Of a stretch of 64,000 bases of DNA, positions 1 through 13,225 are shown one piece after another. Source of the stretch: Branchiostoma lanceolatum (taxonomy: Eukaryota; Chordata; Leptocardii; Amphioxiformes; Branchiostomatidae); NCBI RefSeq assembly GCF_035083965.1, contig NC_089735.1:12646501-12710500 (forward strand), written 5' to 3'. Within the stretch, counting starts at the first letter, position 1; every line of letters begins with the position of its first letter. Made by a program: the position numbers and the translations under genes. Below the pieces are notes generated by a model, which was not told the origin of the DNA, did no database searches, and worked only from the letters and a program-made list of their open reading frames with translations.

Positions 1-217
1 TTACTTTGTCCAATGACTCCGAGTAACCTGTATATGCTGAGGGATTACTTTAAGCTGTGCAGGCTAATTCAACATGAGGAGTAAAAGGGCAAAATAAAGT
101 GCAATATGTAACTTAAACAGCTGGGTCTGTGAAATTTCACAAAGACTTGTAACTAAAATCATTTTAGCAGGTTAAGCAACTGCTTTATTGACACACACAA
201 GATTGTCCATAACCAAT

Positions 218-434
218 ACTGTTAATGCATTTAAGTTTGCATGGTTTTTATTTCGCGCTAAGGTGAAAATGGAGTGTTCGCAGTGGTTTTAAGTTCGCGG
301 CAGCGCTATAGTCACATACTGCTACTAACAGTATTAGACAAAAATATTAATGGTGGTTTTAAGTTGGCGGTGAAATGGTCGCCGCGAAAACCCGCGAACA
401 CAAAACCTCCGTGAACATTTCTGCATTTACAGTA
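218..434 (-). mobile_element. MITE, GCGAAC-rich family, copy 1
   Basis: A roughly 217-bp unit ending in the inverted terminal sequence ACTGTAAATGCA (left end diverged to ACTGTTAATGCA). Inside are repeated blocks of the type GGTTTTAAGTTCGCGG and CCGCGAAC. It matches the copies at 660-869 and, in the opposite orientation, 12272-12468. It has no coding capacity, as expected for a non-autonomous DNA transposon. Confidence 0.75.
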
Positions 435-659
435 GTATCTAATCTTCTCAATACATTTCCTGCAGCTATAAAGGCTCATACCAGCAGCTTAAAAGGACAG
501 CCAAAGCTTCCATCATACAAATCATGCTTACAGCCTTTCTTATCACCATGATCATAATTATAATAATAACTTTCAGCCTGCTAAGGTAGCCATATGGCAC
601 CAAATTTGATTAAATTTGCGGTCTGGCAGCAAGGTGATGGGTTAAAAGAGGACATTATA

Positions 660-869
660 ACTGAATGCATTTAAGTTTGCGTGGTTTTTATTTCGCGGTA
701 GCGAGAAAATGGAGTGTCCGCGGTGGTTTTAAGTTCGCGTTTGAAACAATAGTAGCGCTAAAGTCATGGGTGGGCAAAAAGTTTCGCGGTGGTTTTAAGT
801 TCCCGTTGAAAGTTCACCACGAAAACCGCGAACATAAAACCATCGCGAACATTTCTGCATTTACAGTAT
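660..869 (-). mobile_element. MITE, GCGAAC-rich family, copy 2
   Basis: Second copy of the family at 218-434, same orientation and about 210 bp, ending in GCATTTACAGTA. An open frame of about 94 codons overlaps it (665-949), but it only reads the MITE palindromes and is not a gene. Confidence 0.75.
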
Positions 870-1954
870 CTGCACGCACTCAATGCAGCAGGGTTCTCAT
901 CATTTCAGCTTTTAACTCAGAGGGAGTGATGCAACCTCTGCTGCACTAGGCTCCACTCATATTCAACTAAAGAATGGTCTGATGCAGAAAAGAATGACGG
1001 CTGCAGCAAGGGGCTTTGCATGAGAAAGGGCGTCAGGCATGATTTGTGCGGCGGAAGCTTTGACTCATTTCGATCTGCTGGCATGAGCGAAGAGCTGCGG
1101 GGAACTTAAGCTATTAGTTCTGGACAATTTTGTGCATAGTAATAAGGCAGGCGTCTGCCTACGCTCACTGCGGGATTGGAAGCCAGCTCAGCAAACACCT
1201 AACTAGGACAGCTCAGGGGATCTCTTACACCACAATTAATCTGAGAGGGTTCAAAGTATTGTTTCATTCTGCAGATTGAACTGGGAATATTCATCACAGT
1301 TGTCAAAAGTTTATCATGTTTTAAAATGATGATCATTCTTTAAAGACAGCAGTTTATATGCTGAACTTGTTATCTTATCACATGGCAAATGAATTCTCCC
1401 ATGTCATGTACACACTTTCAATTATGTGCCTGACCCTCAGACTAACTTATTACTTCTATATGACATGATTTATTTCATAATTTACAGGGTGGATCAACCA
1501 AATGGTTTATCGTGCCCCTGGATATTCAAAATCTTCTGCAGTAATAAAAGCAATATTCATCTTTCATTACATGCAGAATTTAATTGACAGTCAAATATTC
1601 CATGGATGATGTAGGATTTATGATAGTAATAAAGATGACAGCATCAATGATATAAGGTTGAAATTAGGCTGTCATCTGATATTCTGTCTTCAAATAACCA
1701 CTTAATAACATAAGAAATTGAAAAGAAGTCAGCTGGTTTGATATTGGTAAGATCGGCCAGCAAAGCATAACGTCTCAAGGTCTCCAGGGAAATATCCTTT
1801 TGAAAAAATCGTAATCAAATCGTAACTGATTTCACAAAACCATCATTGTAGTATCATTAAAAATAAGCGATATAAGGTGAACATGTTGCCTGTAACGTCT
1901 TTTTATGTCAACAGTTTGAATTGTAAACTGTGCATAAATGCTGAGAAGACGATC

Positions 1955-2015
1955 ATAGAAGAACTTTATTGCGCGACAATTGTACATGGCAAGAATTCTT
2001 TAACATAATACAAAA
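1955..2015 (-). mobile_element. LINE 3' tail fragment
   Basis: On the minus strand this reads a short LINE-like 3' end with the words ACAATTGT and GCGCAATAAAGTT. The same words end the LINE fragment at 20733-21153 and recur at 26236-26285, so these are three truncated insertions of one non-LTR family. No reverse-transcriptase sequence was recognised in the adjacent 500 bp. Confidence 0.5.
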
Positions 2016-4200
2016 TAGAAGTATTGAATAATATGATCATATCAAAATGATGAAATCTGGTGAACCCAGAATGATTATTAATCTAGCTGCTTGCTAGTGA
2101 TCCTTCAGTCTAATGTCAATGTCATCAGTCTCTTCGGGATGAGGAGATGTTCCTTGAATGATTGCACACAGAGTTCAGGTCAACAATTTCAGAGCCTCCA
2201 ATCCTCAACAAGGTGAAACGCCACACCCACGACATTAAAAATTCATGCAACCGTCGCCAAGGTCTCAGAAAAACCGGTTCAATTTCCTTATATGGTGAAC
2301 GTAGTTCTGAGACACTAATTAATGTGGTTATCATGATTTTGTCAAAAAGAGAAGAACTCTTCCTTTCTGCCCGTAGTACATACCAATTTGTATTGTTACT
2401 ACAATCAAATATAAAAGCCGTTTCTGGTATTTCCCAATCAAGATGGTGTCTTCTGATTACTGCTAATGACTCTTAATGATTAAGCAATCCCATCAAAGCT
2501 TCTATGGTCTAATTAATATATACATCTAGGGACTCCTTTAGATGCATCAGAAAATCTTTTTGATATTGGTAGATTACAAAATAGATCATTGACAGTCACT
2601 GTACAATATTACTTGTATCTATATTGGTTTGAGAAAAAAGAATAGGCTAAAATGATATCCTCAACATGTAATCTGACAAAATAGACAGACCTGCTACAAA
2701 TTGACATGAATTAATAACAACTTAGTGTTTTTTTTCTAATTTTCAAGGTGGCAGGTACACTTTAACATCCATAGATTGTCAGGTCGCTTTTTCCACAAAG
2801 TGAGATATTGATGACGGTACATTGCATGGACCACAAAACGTGATCAGACACATTATCTGCCTGTATTAATGGACTTCATTAATTAAACTCTGATTGTACT
2901 ATAGACCCAATGGGACCATTTGATGATTTGGAACTTTTACATTCCCCAAAATGAACATAAATCTTATCTACAGTATGTAGAATGAATTCATTCTAAAACA
3001 GGATTGAATTACTGTGAATCTTCAAATTTTTCCGGTGGTTTTATTTTTGCTATGACCTCTCCATTGCAAATTCATGGCAAGGTGACTATGCAATGTAAAA
3101 TGTATCACTGTACTGTACTTAACAATTTCAACCGCAAATTCACAAAACCTCCTGTGGCAAAATAAAACCTAGAACCACTGCAATAGAAAATGAATTTGCA
3201 ACTTATAATTTCAAACACAATAGAAAATGGGACTTAAGACTAATGGTCCCCTTTTTCCATAGCGTTGGAAATTAGTCTTCCTCCAAAATAAATATTAATC
3301 ATCATGATAAGCATTACTTAAGATTTCAGTTACATTGAGCCAATATTTTTCCCCCTTCGAGACTATTGATTCCCTCCTTTAAGCCTTAGGTGTTAACAAG
3401 GTATGGACGACATTGCTTCCATGTCCACAGTGATGAGGATCATCCCTGTGAATCTGCCCAGACAATGCATCAATATTTTAATCTCCGCCCGACATGCTTC
3501 TGCTGGGCGAGCCTTTCTCCAGGGAAGGTTCCACCCACTCCATTCCCAAATCAAAATCCTGAAGCAGAGCTATTCTGTATTCAGTGGCGATAGGACGCTA
3601 TCAGATTATGCAGCCTTTAATAATGATTGACTTGAACATTTTGGAGGAAAAGGTTATGGCAAGCAGATTGCTATGTGAATGTAATTCTCTTGCATAGATA
3701 TGATTTATGAATAACAATGATATTAGGCCAAAACATTTGAATTTGAGGCCGTGGCAAGCAATTGATAATATGACACAAACTGATTTTAAGATGCAAAAAA
3801 TTGCTCCTTCATATTGGAGACTGTATTCATTTTTGTATTAGAAAATGAGGCACATAAACATTCTATTTGCTAGAAATGTATCATAGCTTCCTCTTAATTT
3901 AAGAAGTACTGACTGCTTGCTTTTTTCTTGCATATATGAAATTATATTGCAGTAATAATGATGGAAAGACAAACTGTATTGTTTTGCTCATACTTATAGT
4001 GTCTAACCACAATTCAGTGTCTTTTGAAAGAAGCGGATGTTTGCAATGTGAACACAATTCTTTTGAAGAATGCTATGATTCTTAATCAGCATCATATTTG
4101 TCACCACAGGTTCTGGATCCACAACCATTTATCATACACTGTTATGGAACAGGTGAGATGAATTATGATAACCACACATTAAATATCACTGGCTTATGTA

Positions 4201-5926
4201 GAGTCAATTCCGTGTCACCGAGAGGGTTTTCAGGTAATATAGCTAGTGAGTTCAAACAATTTTAGATAAAAGACTATTCAAGTCAAAATACAGTAGATTC
4301 CGCATATCTGTATAGCCCATTTGTCAGCGCAAATTATACGACTCCCCGAACTATACGACTGTCCGAACTAGCGATATTGACGTCCCGAAGGAGGGGAGGG
4401 GGGGCGAATTGGATTTTGGGCAAGACACACAATTACGCTAACGATATCGCAACTTTATTTTGCAAAATTTTAATCAAAGTACAATCCGACCTTTTCGTCG
4501 ATCTTAACGTCACCATATTGGATTAAATATGCGATCCATTTTGTTCAGATAAGCCCGAACTGCGTGGGAAACTCCTGCCAAATAAAAAACTCCCGCCGCA
4601 TGTTGATCACGTGAAATCTTACAGTCAACCAATCAGAGCACAGGTTTTTATGACGTAAACCAATCAGCGCGTAGAAAAATGCATATCAATGAGTAAACAA
4701 AGATGGCCGCCCAGCGTCACCAGACCTTCGTCGCTTTATTTTTGTCTGAAATCGCGACGTAAAATACGATTCATCTACGCTACATAAGCAGGATTTTCAC
4801 GGGGAAAGAATCTGAGGAATAGGTTCTCCGTCGAATAAGGCCACAAATAACTGTAAATCGCGGCAAAATACAGCGTAGAGGCTCAAATGCTCCGACAAAA
4901 ATCGTGTTTTTCTTTTCGTATTTTTGTTCACTTTCGTCGCTTGAGCCTTGAAAAACAGGTTTTTAATGAGATCACCGTATGTCAAAGGCACCGATATCGA
5001 TTGTTTGCAAGCATGACAATAGCGAGTAACAAAAGAATGTGATTGTTGAACGGTAGACGGCGTCCCCACTCCCGAAACAACAATTCAAACCCAAAATTTA
5101 GCCTGTAGTTGTGGGTCATTTTACGATAGAATCGGACAAGATTCTATACAATACCCCGAACTTTACGATTATGGGCTATACAGATATGCATTGTTTTTAC
5201 AATTGAGTGAATGGTAAATGGTTTGGTGTTTTGGAATTCTATACAGAAAGACGAAATATACAGAAAAAAGGTATACAAATAATTGGCATATACTGTAGTT
5301 CTAAATTGTTCAAACAATCAAGAATGAAAGTTTGACCATGTTTGAACTTACTTATATATGTTGGAACTATTTGGAAAGTAATTGCACAAATATCTCTTTA
5401 TCTAGAACAATTTTCAAACATCTATGTGATTGTTTCACTATTCGAACATGTTGGAACAATTTGAATAATTTTTCAAATGGTAGATTTGGGTTATTGCCCC
5501 CATAAAAGTAGGTGCTAATCACACTCTATTGTCTGCCTCTGTATATTTTTAGATTTCACGTCTGGACTTTTGACTTCAGGTGTCTATGCATGGCACCCAG
5601 GCCTAATCCCCTATACTTCGAAGGGATGTGTGAATTGCCCTGTTCCCATCCCACTGACCCAGTTATACCATGTTGTTATGATGTTGGAACATGTAGGAAC
5701 AAATGATCAACCTATTTTCCAACAGTTTCGAAAATAATACAAATAACATGTGCAATGTTAGAAACTTGTCTAACATGTTGGAACACAGCAGAAACTATTT
5801 AGAACATCATATGAATGATGGAAATTGTTCTAAACAGTCACTTATCTCCCTTAGATTGTTACAAAGGTTTTACAAATGTTAGAACAAAAGGCAACAAACA
5901 CCCTCTCGGTAATGTGGAATCCACTC
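4201..5926. mobile_element. Outer non-autonomous DNA transposon with GAGTSRATTCC termini
   Basis: The ends are inverted repeats: the left reads GAGTCAATTCCGTGTCACCG and continues AGAGGGT, and the right, reverse-complemented, reads GAGTGGATTCCACATTACCG and continues AGAGGGT. TA dinucleotides flank both ends, consistent with a TA target duplication. Removing the inserted element at 4291-5295 leaves about 720 bp, full of short repeated words such as TTGGAAC and TTCAAA and without a coding frame. Superfamily is uncertain; the TA duplication suggests Tc1/mariner-like movement. Confidence 0.65.
4291..5295. mobile_element. Pogo/Tigger-like element nested in the outer transposon
   Basis: Starts CAGTAGATTCCGCATATC and ends with the inverted counterpart GGCATATACTG, flanked by TA on both sides (4289-4290, 5296-5297). 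A stronger internal inverted repeat, ATATCTGTATAGCCCAT, lies near both ends (about 4304-4320 and 5171-5190). CAGT-type ends with TA duplication are typical of pogo/Tigger elements. A 90-codon minus frame (4797-5069) with a short CHAC motif could be a remnant, but I cannot tie it to a transposase, so the copy is probably non-autonomous. Confidence 0.6.
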
Positions 5927-8900
5927 TAACAGCATACCTTTGGCATTTTGCAATTAGCACTACGATTTACAAGGCATTGTGATATACCACCTATTTTCCA
6001 ACGGGATATTGCCTGCTCCAACTAAAAAACTGTTATCTAAAACATTAGTTAAAGCCTTGCAAAGCCATGAATCTTGCCTTTCCTATGGTATTGTAATGGA
6101 TTAATTTTGCGAAGAGATCATTAAACCTGACCTCAATAACATCTAGCATGTACCTCATTAATCATCAACTTCTGTCAACAATTGTGTATTTCTAAAAGCA
6201 CCTTTCAAGTTCTACATGTATTCCTCAGTTTCTAAGAAAGCATTTAAAAACTCTTGGATAATCTTAATTTTTAATGTTTCCCACCATGACCCATTCATCA
6301 ATCTGTCACATTTCACCTTTGTTGGCCTTCTTCCTAGCACACTGCACTTTTAATGCCTTTTTGCTCCATTGGGTATAATAAGTCTAATATTCATAATTAC
6401 ATGCTTTTATCACAATGAGAATGTAACATTACTACAGCAGTAATGACTGTCCTCTTGTTGGCCATAAACTGTTTCAATTTCCGCTTTCAAGCAACACTGC
6501 CAACACTAAGTAAAGGTTTGAATGCATATCATGAAAGAATAACTTTGAAATTCATAATTTCTTTTCTGACTATGATGACCTCTGGCAGTCGGTTTTATCT
6601 TTAATTTTGACACAGAATACATTCCGTAATGTTATGAAATTGAACATGCTCAATTGTTGACTGTTGACGGTAAAATAGTCATGTCAAACTTTTTTTCTAA
6701 CATCTAAAAAATATGACAAAATGTCGCTAATCAATTTCATCACTTACACATAGTAAATACATGATAAATAAGCCTTGCTGAAAAAGGCTTTTTGTAATGG
6801 TATGACCTTTTTATTGTCCTCCTTTGACCTTTCTGGTTGATTGGCTTAATTTCTTATCAGTATTTCAGCTGCTGGAGCCATCACACTATCCTTTTCTCAT
6901 GCAAATGTAGCAAATTACACATCATTTTGCTACACAGTCCAGCACAGATCCATCAGGCTATTAAGTATTAATGACAAGCTTGACTCAATAAGGCATGGGC
7001 CGTCCCTTTATGGTCTGAAGGCATTCTTTTCAAATTGGTATTTTTGGATTGAGCTGTTGACATGACAGACACAGGGGTCCACCAATTCATCTTTATTTCG
7101 TATGATGATAAGTACTATGATATAAAAAATCTCCAACCTACCCTTTCCATCTTTATTGTTGTAACGGTACATGCATATACAATGTGTGTATCATACACAA
7201 TATGATATATCCTGAATGAAATATATACAGTTTTGCACAATTCTGTGTCAGTGGCAGTACAACAAATCCTACAATTTCTCATTCATCCCATTAAGAAATT
7301 AATAATGCCTCGGACGATATATTCACAAAAGGACATATCATTATCATAATGACTACTGTATAATATTAAGTAGTTTCCCCTTGTTGAAGAACACAGAAAA
7401 CACATTCAGAAATCCTCATGCTGTGAGCGAGAATATACACCGGCCCGCCATTCAAGGACACTTCAGGGGGAAAACATGGCATCAACAAGTTGCATCAAAA
7501 TATAATGGGAACATGAATGTCACTGAGCTTAGTCAGTAGTCTCTGGCCTTCAGATCTGCAATAATGGCAGCAATGCCTTTACTGGTGAACATTTACTGAT
7601 TTAGCCATTAGTTATAAAATTCTATGGTGCAGTATATATTAGAAATGCAAGAGCGCTTCGGGAAGCCACGATCCCTTGGCTTATTGTACACTTCCTCTTT
7701 TGGTGACGGAAGAAGTCTCTACCTACGCTGGGGAAACACAGGATTTTGAACCTGATCTTTGACCTCGTTTTCTCAAGCGGGCAAAGGAAACGAAGGAATC
7801 TCATTGGCTGTACATGCGTGCTGACTGACGGCTGTGGATGAAAGGGATAGTTGACAGCATTATCAGCGCTAATGCTTCACATGTCGGTATGGCTTGGGAG
7901 ATAGCAGGGGCGTCAGAAGGGTAGTCTGGACGCCAAGGAAAAAAACATTACGATTTCTCTGGTAAATCCTGCGTGCTGCTTCAATGATGAAGACTGGGGC
8001 CAAAGCTTTTTTTTAAATATCTGACGGGATTGTGTATTATCAATTGTTATCACAATGAATAAACTATAGACACCTTGCAAATATAATATAAGCAGCAACA
8101 GTGGGTGTTTCTGTATCAAATGCAACAGTACATAAAACAAATTTGAGTTCACAATTCAGGTTGAAAATTCCATCTGATTTCATCACTGATGACACGGATG
8201 GTGCGTCCTTGTCAAGCACCTTAGAATATATTCTAGATAATGTTCCCATGAGTTGATGTATCAGATAGCACGTAGCTCGAGGTCTTCCATACATACAACT
8301 CTGCGCAATGTACCAGGCTTATCTTCCTATCTCCACATTGATAAATTATTCATTCATCAAATTATGCAAAGAGAACGAAATGTCCCTCAACACTGATACT
8401 AGAAACCATCTTCTATCAAAACTGTTGTCAGTGAAAGCTTTAAGATAACACATGACATTGTCAAGGATCAAGCAGTGAGCTTCAATAACATTGGAAAAGT
8501 CATAATCAGAATACACATAAGGTTTGTATGGGTGTACTCCTGTAATAACCATTACGGCGTATTTACCTTATGAATAATTAAAACTGCTCGGTGGCTATAT
8601 TGAAATTGTTACAGTACATATGTTTGCCTCTATTCATCTGTATAAAAGCCTCTTTCTCTTGTGGAATGTATAGCAATTTTCTAGATGTACATTGATATGG
8701 ACAGGAAAACATGCACATTGTATGTGTAATGTGACTATATACTAGCTACTAGTAGACATTCCATGATGGCTTCAGGTACTTACACTTATATACCCTCTAG
8801 AAATGGTGGGAGATCTGAAATATTTCTAAATGAAAGGGGATCAAGAATTATTAACTATATTTAGATAAGAACATTACTGACCATTCTAATCAAAGAAAAA

Positions 8901-10763
8901 ATATTGCTTATTCCCCCTTCAAGATTTTTGAATGGCGCAGCCCTGACATACAATCTGCTTGGTCATAGTTCACTATACCTGTTTACTGCTTTCTTTTATT
9001 TACCAAGGTAAACAAACATCTCGCCATTGCAGACACGTCCCTTTTTAATGACAATTTTTGCCACTGTGTTGTGAAGCAAGCAAAAATACACGAAATTGCA
9101 ATTAGGATTATACAAGTCCATGCAAATAAACATGGAGTACAGTTCTCATGTTTTATGCATCCTTTGAACTATATCGGCACATATCCGTAATGGGTGCAAA
9201 AAGCTCCCACTGAATTAACTCAGCACATAAATGCATAAGGTGCCAGTAGAAAGTAATGCTTTTATCTAAATGTGCACGATCCCTATGTGCTTGCGCATGT
9301 CTATGTGAATCTTTTACAATAAATATGTGCATGTGTTATTCATTGGTATCATATCTCCTGAGATATGATCTATGAATCTTTATGCAGGGTGCAAAGCGAG
9401 GATATCTCTGGGTTATATGATGGATACCTTGGCCCTGGATTCTTATTAATGGCCATATGGGAGAGCTGTTTGTCAGAATCTACAGCTAAACAGACATTTT
9501 CTCCGTGTAACGTCGCTTGGTTGGCCGCGGGAGATTTATCTTCGTATAACCTAGGAGGCATACAAAGCACATGCGGACATTACCTGGGCACGCCACTATT
9601 CTATAATAGGTGAATCTAATTTCAAAGGGCTTTGCAATACATCCATATCAACAATCCAACATAATCTATGTGATGAAAACATCTTCAGGTATAACCACGC
9701 TGTTCAACATGCAGGAACATGTTTTAGTAATTTCATAAATCCCCTGTTCTAAATGCCATTGGTGTATTCGTGTGGTGCGTCTAAAATGTTCGTCTTGAGT
9801 GTGAATGGGCGGTTTTGAATGGCCGGCACACCCAGATAACCATAAAACCCTTCCCGTCAATGGATAGCTCATCCCACCTGAACATGCAACCAGTTAGCAT
9901 GAATATTGGGCCGCCATTATTGACTACATTAATGTTTTACCACCTGTTATGCCAGGAAATCCAATGGAATTTTCCTGCTCAAGAGCCAGAGGAAAAATAG
10001 CAGAAAATTTGGAGCCCACGTTTCTATCTTGAAACCAAAACCATATCAACCTGTTGTTTGAAGGGAAATACAAATGGTTGGGTGAAATTATTGATTTTTT
10101 CTTCATTTAGTTCTTGTATTGCCCCTTGTATTTGCACAGGAGCTCTTGTGTTACACTTAAGGGGAATTAAGTCCCTTGTATTGCTATCATTTGATAAATA
10201 GGGCAATTTGGTAGGGATTTTAGTGATAAACGTTGTGCCACTGTGTAATATATTATTTTACCCCAAAAAAGGATTTACCATTTACACAGGTAATTTAACC
10301 AAAGATAAACAGTTGTTTGTTGGCAATTATCTAGCCGATGTTTGCGGAAGTATCGCCTAAGGCGGGAGCGGTTTGTATACAAATCACCATGACAAAGTTG
10401 GACATACATGTATACAACATGTCCCAGCTGTGGTCCTCTTCTTAAAATCCTACACCCGAACCCAAAATCGCGCGGAGAATTCAAAAAGTCCCACGGGCCG
10501 CGTCCCCGTCCGCCACAGGCCACAGAAAAGATAGCCGAACAAGGCAAGGATTTCACATGACATGTTGAAAATTGTCGGAGATCTTACTTTGGTGGCTGGG
10601 CTATGAGATAGGACGGGTAAGGCGTTACAGCCGATAGGACATTCGGACAAGCGAACAGGTGCACGCCCCCCCCCCCTTAACGAACGTAGTTAGTTTAATA
10701 TTAAAGGAATATGATATAATATTAACACAACACAGTGCTAGGAAATATTAAAGGGGGTCGTAC

Positions 10764-11066
10764 CAAGATTCTCCCGGTGACGGTCTGGGCTGAGATGAGG
10801 ACACCTGCCCAGTCTTTCACCGCCGTCATCCAGCCGATCTCGGGGTCGGGCGACTTGACGAACACTCCCGTGTCCTGCATTTTGGTGGTCGATGGCGACT
10901 GTGCCACGACCTCGACAGGTTTCTCCGCCACTCGGCAGAAGAGCCAGGCGCCCAGTCTCCACAGTAGGATACATACTAAACCGCCGACGAAGGTGACGAA
11001 GCTAGACGTGAGGAAGGCCCACCACATGCGCTCCTTCTGGTTACAGTTGGCGTCCATGGTGTCCAT
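10764..11066 (-). CDS. KCNMA1: BK (slowpoke) calcium-activated potassium channel, first coding exon
   Basis: This exon encodes the N-terminus of a large-conductance Ca2+- and voltage-activated K+ channel pore subunit, a plasma-membrane protein. The 101 codons start MDTMDANC. They hold the extra S0 transmembrane helix (WWAFLTSSFVTFVGGL onward, residues about 13-35) and the conserved stretch MTAVKDWAGVLISAQTVTGR just before S1. The exon stops after GRIL with a GT donor at 10763-10762, the same junction as in vertebrate and fly slowpoke (V of LVF follows). The frame is open upstream to about 11187 without another ATG; a second ATG at 11057 is also possible. Remaining exons are outside the window to the left. 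The match is specific enough to be nearly certain. Confidence 0.93.
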
Positions 11067-12044
11067 GGGCAGGTAGGCCACGGCCGGCGCGGCCGGACGA
11101 GTCGCCGGAGCTGACAATCCCGGTGCTTCCGATGGAGGCAGTATCTTGACCGTGTCCTCTAAACAATCTGAGCCGAAGTCAGAGGACTAGAGCCCGCCCG
11201 ATTCCAACTAGCCTCCCGCTCCTCTCGGCACGACTCGCCTTCCGTCTGACTCCATGTTGTGATCGAGATCGATGGAACTGGCATGTACCAAGTATTCGGG
11301 GAGGGGCAGGTTGTACCATTAGCCAGTGGGGTACATCTCAAAGTAAGGATGTACCATTAATATGTAAAGGTAGACTCGATGTAAGACATCACACATCAAA
11401 AAGTATCAAAAGCCCAAAGACTAGCAGATATGTCTGATTTATCATATTTACGCTATTCTAGTAATTCACATTCCACCTCCCCAAATGCGCAGGTGCAAAA
11501 CAAATAAAACCAACTTGAAAAACACACCAAGCTTCGGTCTTCAAATCTTTGTCCTGACAATATTCAAAACCAGTGTCACGTTGTAAAAATCGTTGATGTT
11601 CATATTTAAATTGCACCTCCTTGTAAGAAACGCTTGCATAAGTTCGCAGGGCCATATCGGATTTCCGCGACACGCACCGATTTTCATCGCTGTAGGGGTC
11701 TCCACATTTCCAATGCAGAGTAGTAATGTAACGTCCCAGGCGTTAAACTTAAACGCCTTCCAGCAAATTGGTTACCAGTCGTGCTGAACAATCAATGTTG
11801 CCATTTCTCCCGTACTGGGAATGTTAATTTGGCGTTGGGGTCGTTTTTAACACGCCCCTTGTTGTTCGTTTGAACGTTGCTATGTTGACAGTGTAACGTG
11901 ATATGTATACAGTACAGGTGTCATTGCCCTGAATGACACATCCTTAATCCAAAGGTACGTGTTAACGTTACAGTGCTCACAAAAATCCCTCAGTAGTTTT
12001 GTGCCAAAGAGTATTTTAAGACATGTCAAGGCATCGTTGGAACG

Positions 12045-12060
12045 ACACAATTTCTTACTT

Positions 12061-12116
<56 letters not shown>

Positions 12117-12152
12117 TCGTTCTTTCTTTCTTTCTTTCTTTCTTTCTTTGGC
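12045..12152. repeat. (CTTT)n microsatellite
   Basis: About 100 bp of tandem CTTT units, starting with a few CTTA units and interrupted once by a G near 12119. It creates a long Ser/Phe/Leu-only open frame that is not a gene. Confidence 0.97.
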
Positions 12153-12271
12153 GTTAAGAAAATATGCTCTTGTCGCAGACAACAAGACCCTAGTAATTAG
12201 GTAAACTAGATTCGTTTGCTAAAAGGTCTAACCAGTTACTGGTTACTGATGCCGAAAAAAGGAGGAATGCG

Positions 12272-12468
12272 TACTGTAAATGCAGAAATGTTCGCGGCCG
12301 GTTTTATGTTCGCGGTTTTCGCGGAGACCGTTTCACCGCGAACATTTTTGTCCAATACTGTAGCAGTATGTTACTATAGCGCTGCCGCAAATTTAAAACC
12401 ACCGCGAACACCCCATTTTCGCCTTATTGCGAAATAAAAACCACGCGAACTTAAATGCATTTACAGTA
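12272..12468 (+). mobile_element. MITE, GCGAAC-rich family, copy 3 (best preserved)
   Basis: Starts TACTGTAAATGCAG and ends GCATTTACAGTA, forming a clean terminal inverted repeat of about 13 bp. Internal words such as GTTCGCGG, AACCACCGCGAAC and GCGAAATAAAAACC match the copies at 218-434 and 660-869 on the other strand. Length is about 197 bp with no coding frame; the terminal TA may be the target duplication. Confidence 0.8.
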
Positions 12469-13225
12469 TCCTGACGTCTTCTTGTTTCACATCCGAATGC
12501 TTTCCTGCATGCGGCTACATTCGCCGCTAGGGGTGCACCTTGTCGTATGTCTGATCGAGTGTTTCCAAGGGACAATTTTCTAAGTCAGGTTCAATATTTC
12601 AAACAATTTTGGGACATCATTGTTAGCAGTAACACCTAGCTTCAGGGCACTTTGAACCAGTAACACCTAGCTACGTACAGTGCACAGTGAAACAGTAAAA
12701 ACATATTGCCCTGATGAAGATGACAGGCGGTCCTCGAAACTTTGGCTCCTGTTAAATATGTGGTTGTGAATAAAAGAACTTTGCTAATACGTCATTCACC
12801 AACCTGATGAAATTATTCACTGATATGATATTACAGTTCTTGTATAAGACGAACTTTGAGTATATCCCATTTCATTTATTCAACATCTGTAATATGTTTA
12901 TGCGGTTTATAACTTATGATGCATACGAAAAGAAACAGATGGATACGTACTTATGTGAGTGGTATTTTATTCAAGTTAAGGGACTACTAGTAACAATGCA
13001 AACAAACCAGCAAAATGTCATCGTCACATCCGACAATGCTATTCTCTATCCACCACGTACAGCGAGATACGTTGAGTAAAGTCTTTGAACAAGCGGGCTT
13101 TGGAAAGTATTAACTTATAAGGAAGGACGCAATTCTAATGTGCCCTAGGATGGATTGTATACCGACAATATATAGGACATCAACACACTGCTTGATGCTG
13201 AAGCGCCCTCTGGCGCCTGTCGGGT

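Larger units (their letters stand above)
1..10763 (-). other. Intron of the BK-channel gene (no exons seen)
   Basis: This stretch lies on the 3' side of the first coding exon of the minus-strand BK channel gene, so it should be intron. I found no further channel exon (S1 onward) in it on the minus strand, so the intron appears to run past the left edge. It is AT-rich and holds two MITE copies near the left end, a LINE tail at 1955-2015 and a nested transposon at 4201-5926. The parts 2500-4200 and 5930-10700 show no gene or repeat that I can name. Regulatory or non-coding RNA content cannot be excluded by eye. Confidence 0.6.
11067..13225. other. Intergenic: BK gene 5' region and gene A 3' side
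   Basis: The BK 5' UTR and promoter should lie just above 11066, but no clear TATA box or initiator was seen. The rest holds a pyrimidine microsatellite (12045-12152), a MITE (12272-12468) and, at about 12713-12742, a CTGATGA...GAAAC motif discussed under rejected items. On the minus strand AATAAA at 12971-12966 is a plausible polyadenylation signal for gene A. Confidence 0.5.

Noticed and set aside
2125-2476. Overlapping 69- and 104-codon frames next to a LINE tail
   Set aside because: No LINE ORF2 motifs (C-x2-C...H...C or reverse transcriptase) and no splice context; treated as chance frames.
4797-5069. 90-codon minus frame inside the pogo-like element
   Set aside because: Could be transposase remnant or chance; no DDE or helix-turn-helix motif that I can recognise, so no gene is called.
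7622-7804. 60-codon basic minus frame
   Set aside because: No homology recognised, no splice signals, single short frame within a presumed intron.
10735-11076. 113-codon plus-strand frame opposite the BK exon
   Set aside because: Antisense shadow of the slowpoke exon, which is identified by strong residue matches and a conserved splice junction.
11067-11117. A longer N-terminus for the BK protein starting at 11117
   Set aside because: The codon at 11117 is TTG, and no ATG lies upstream in frame; the first ATG is at 11066.
12713-12742. CTGATGA...GAAAC, resembling a hammerhead ribozyme
   Set aside because: The interval between the boxes forms at best a three-pair stem II, and stem III is not convincing, so it falls short of the 48931 and 49760 motifs. 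It may be an eroded relative.
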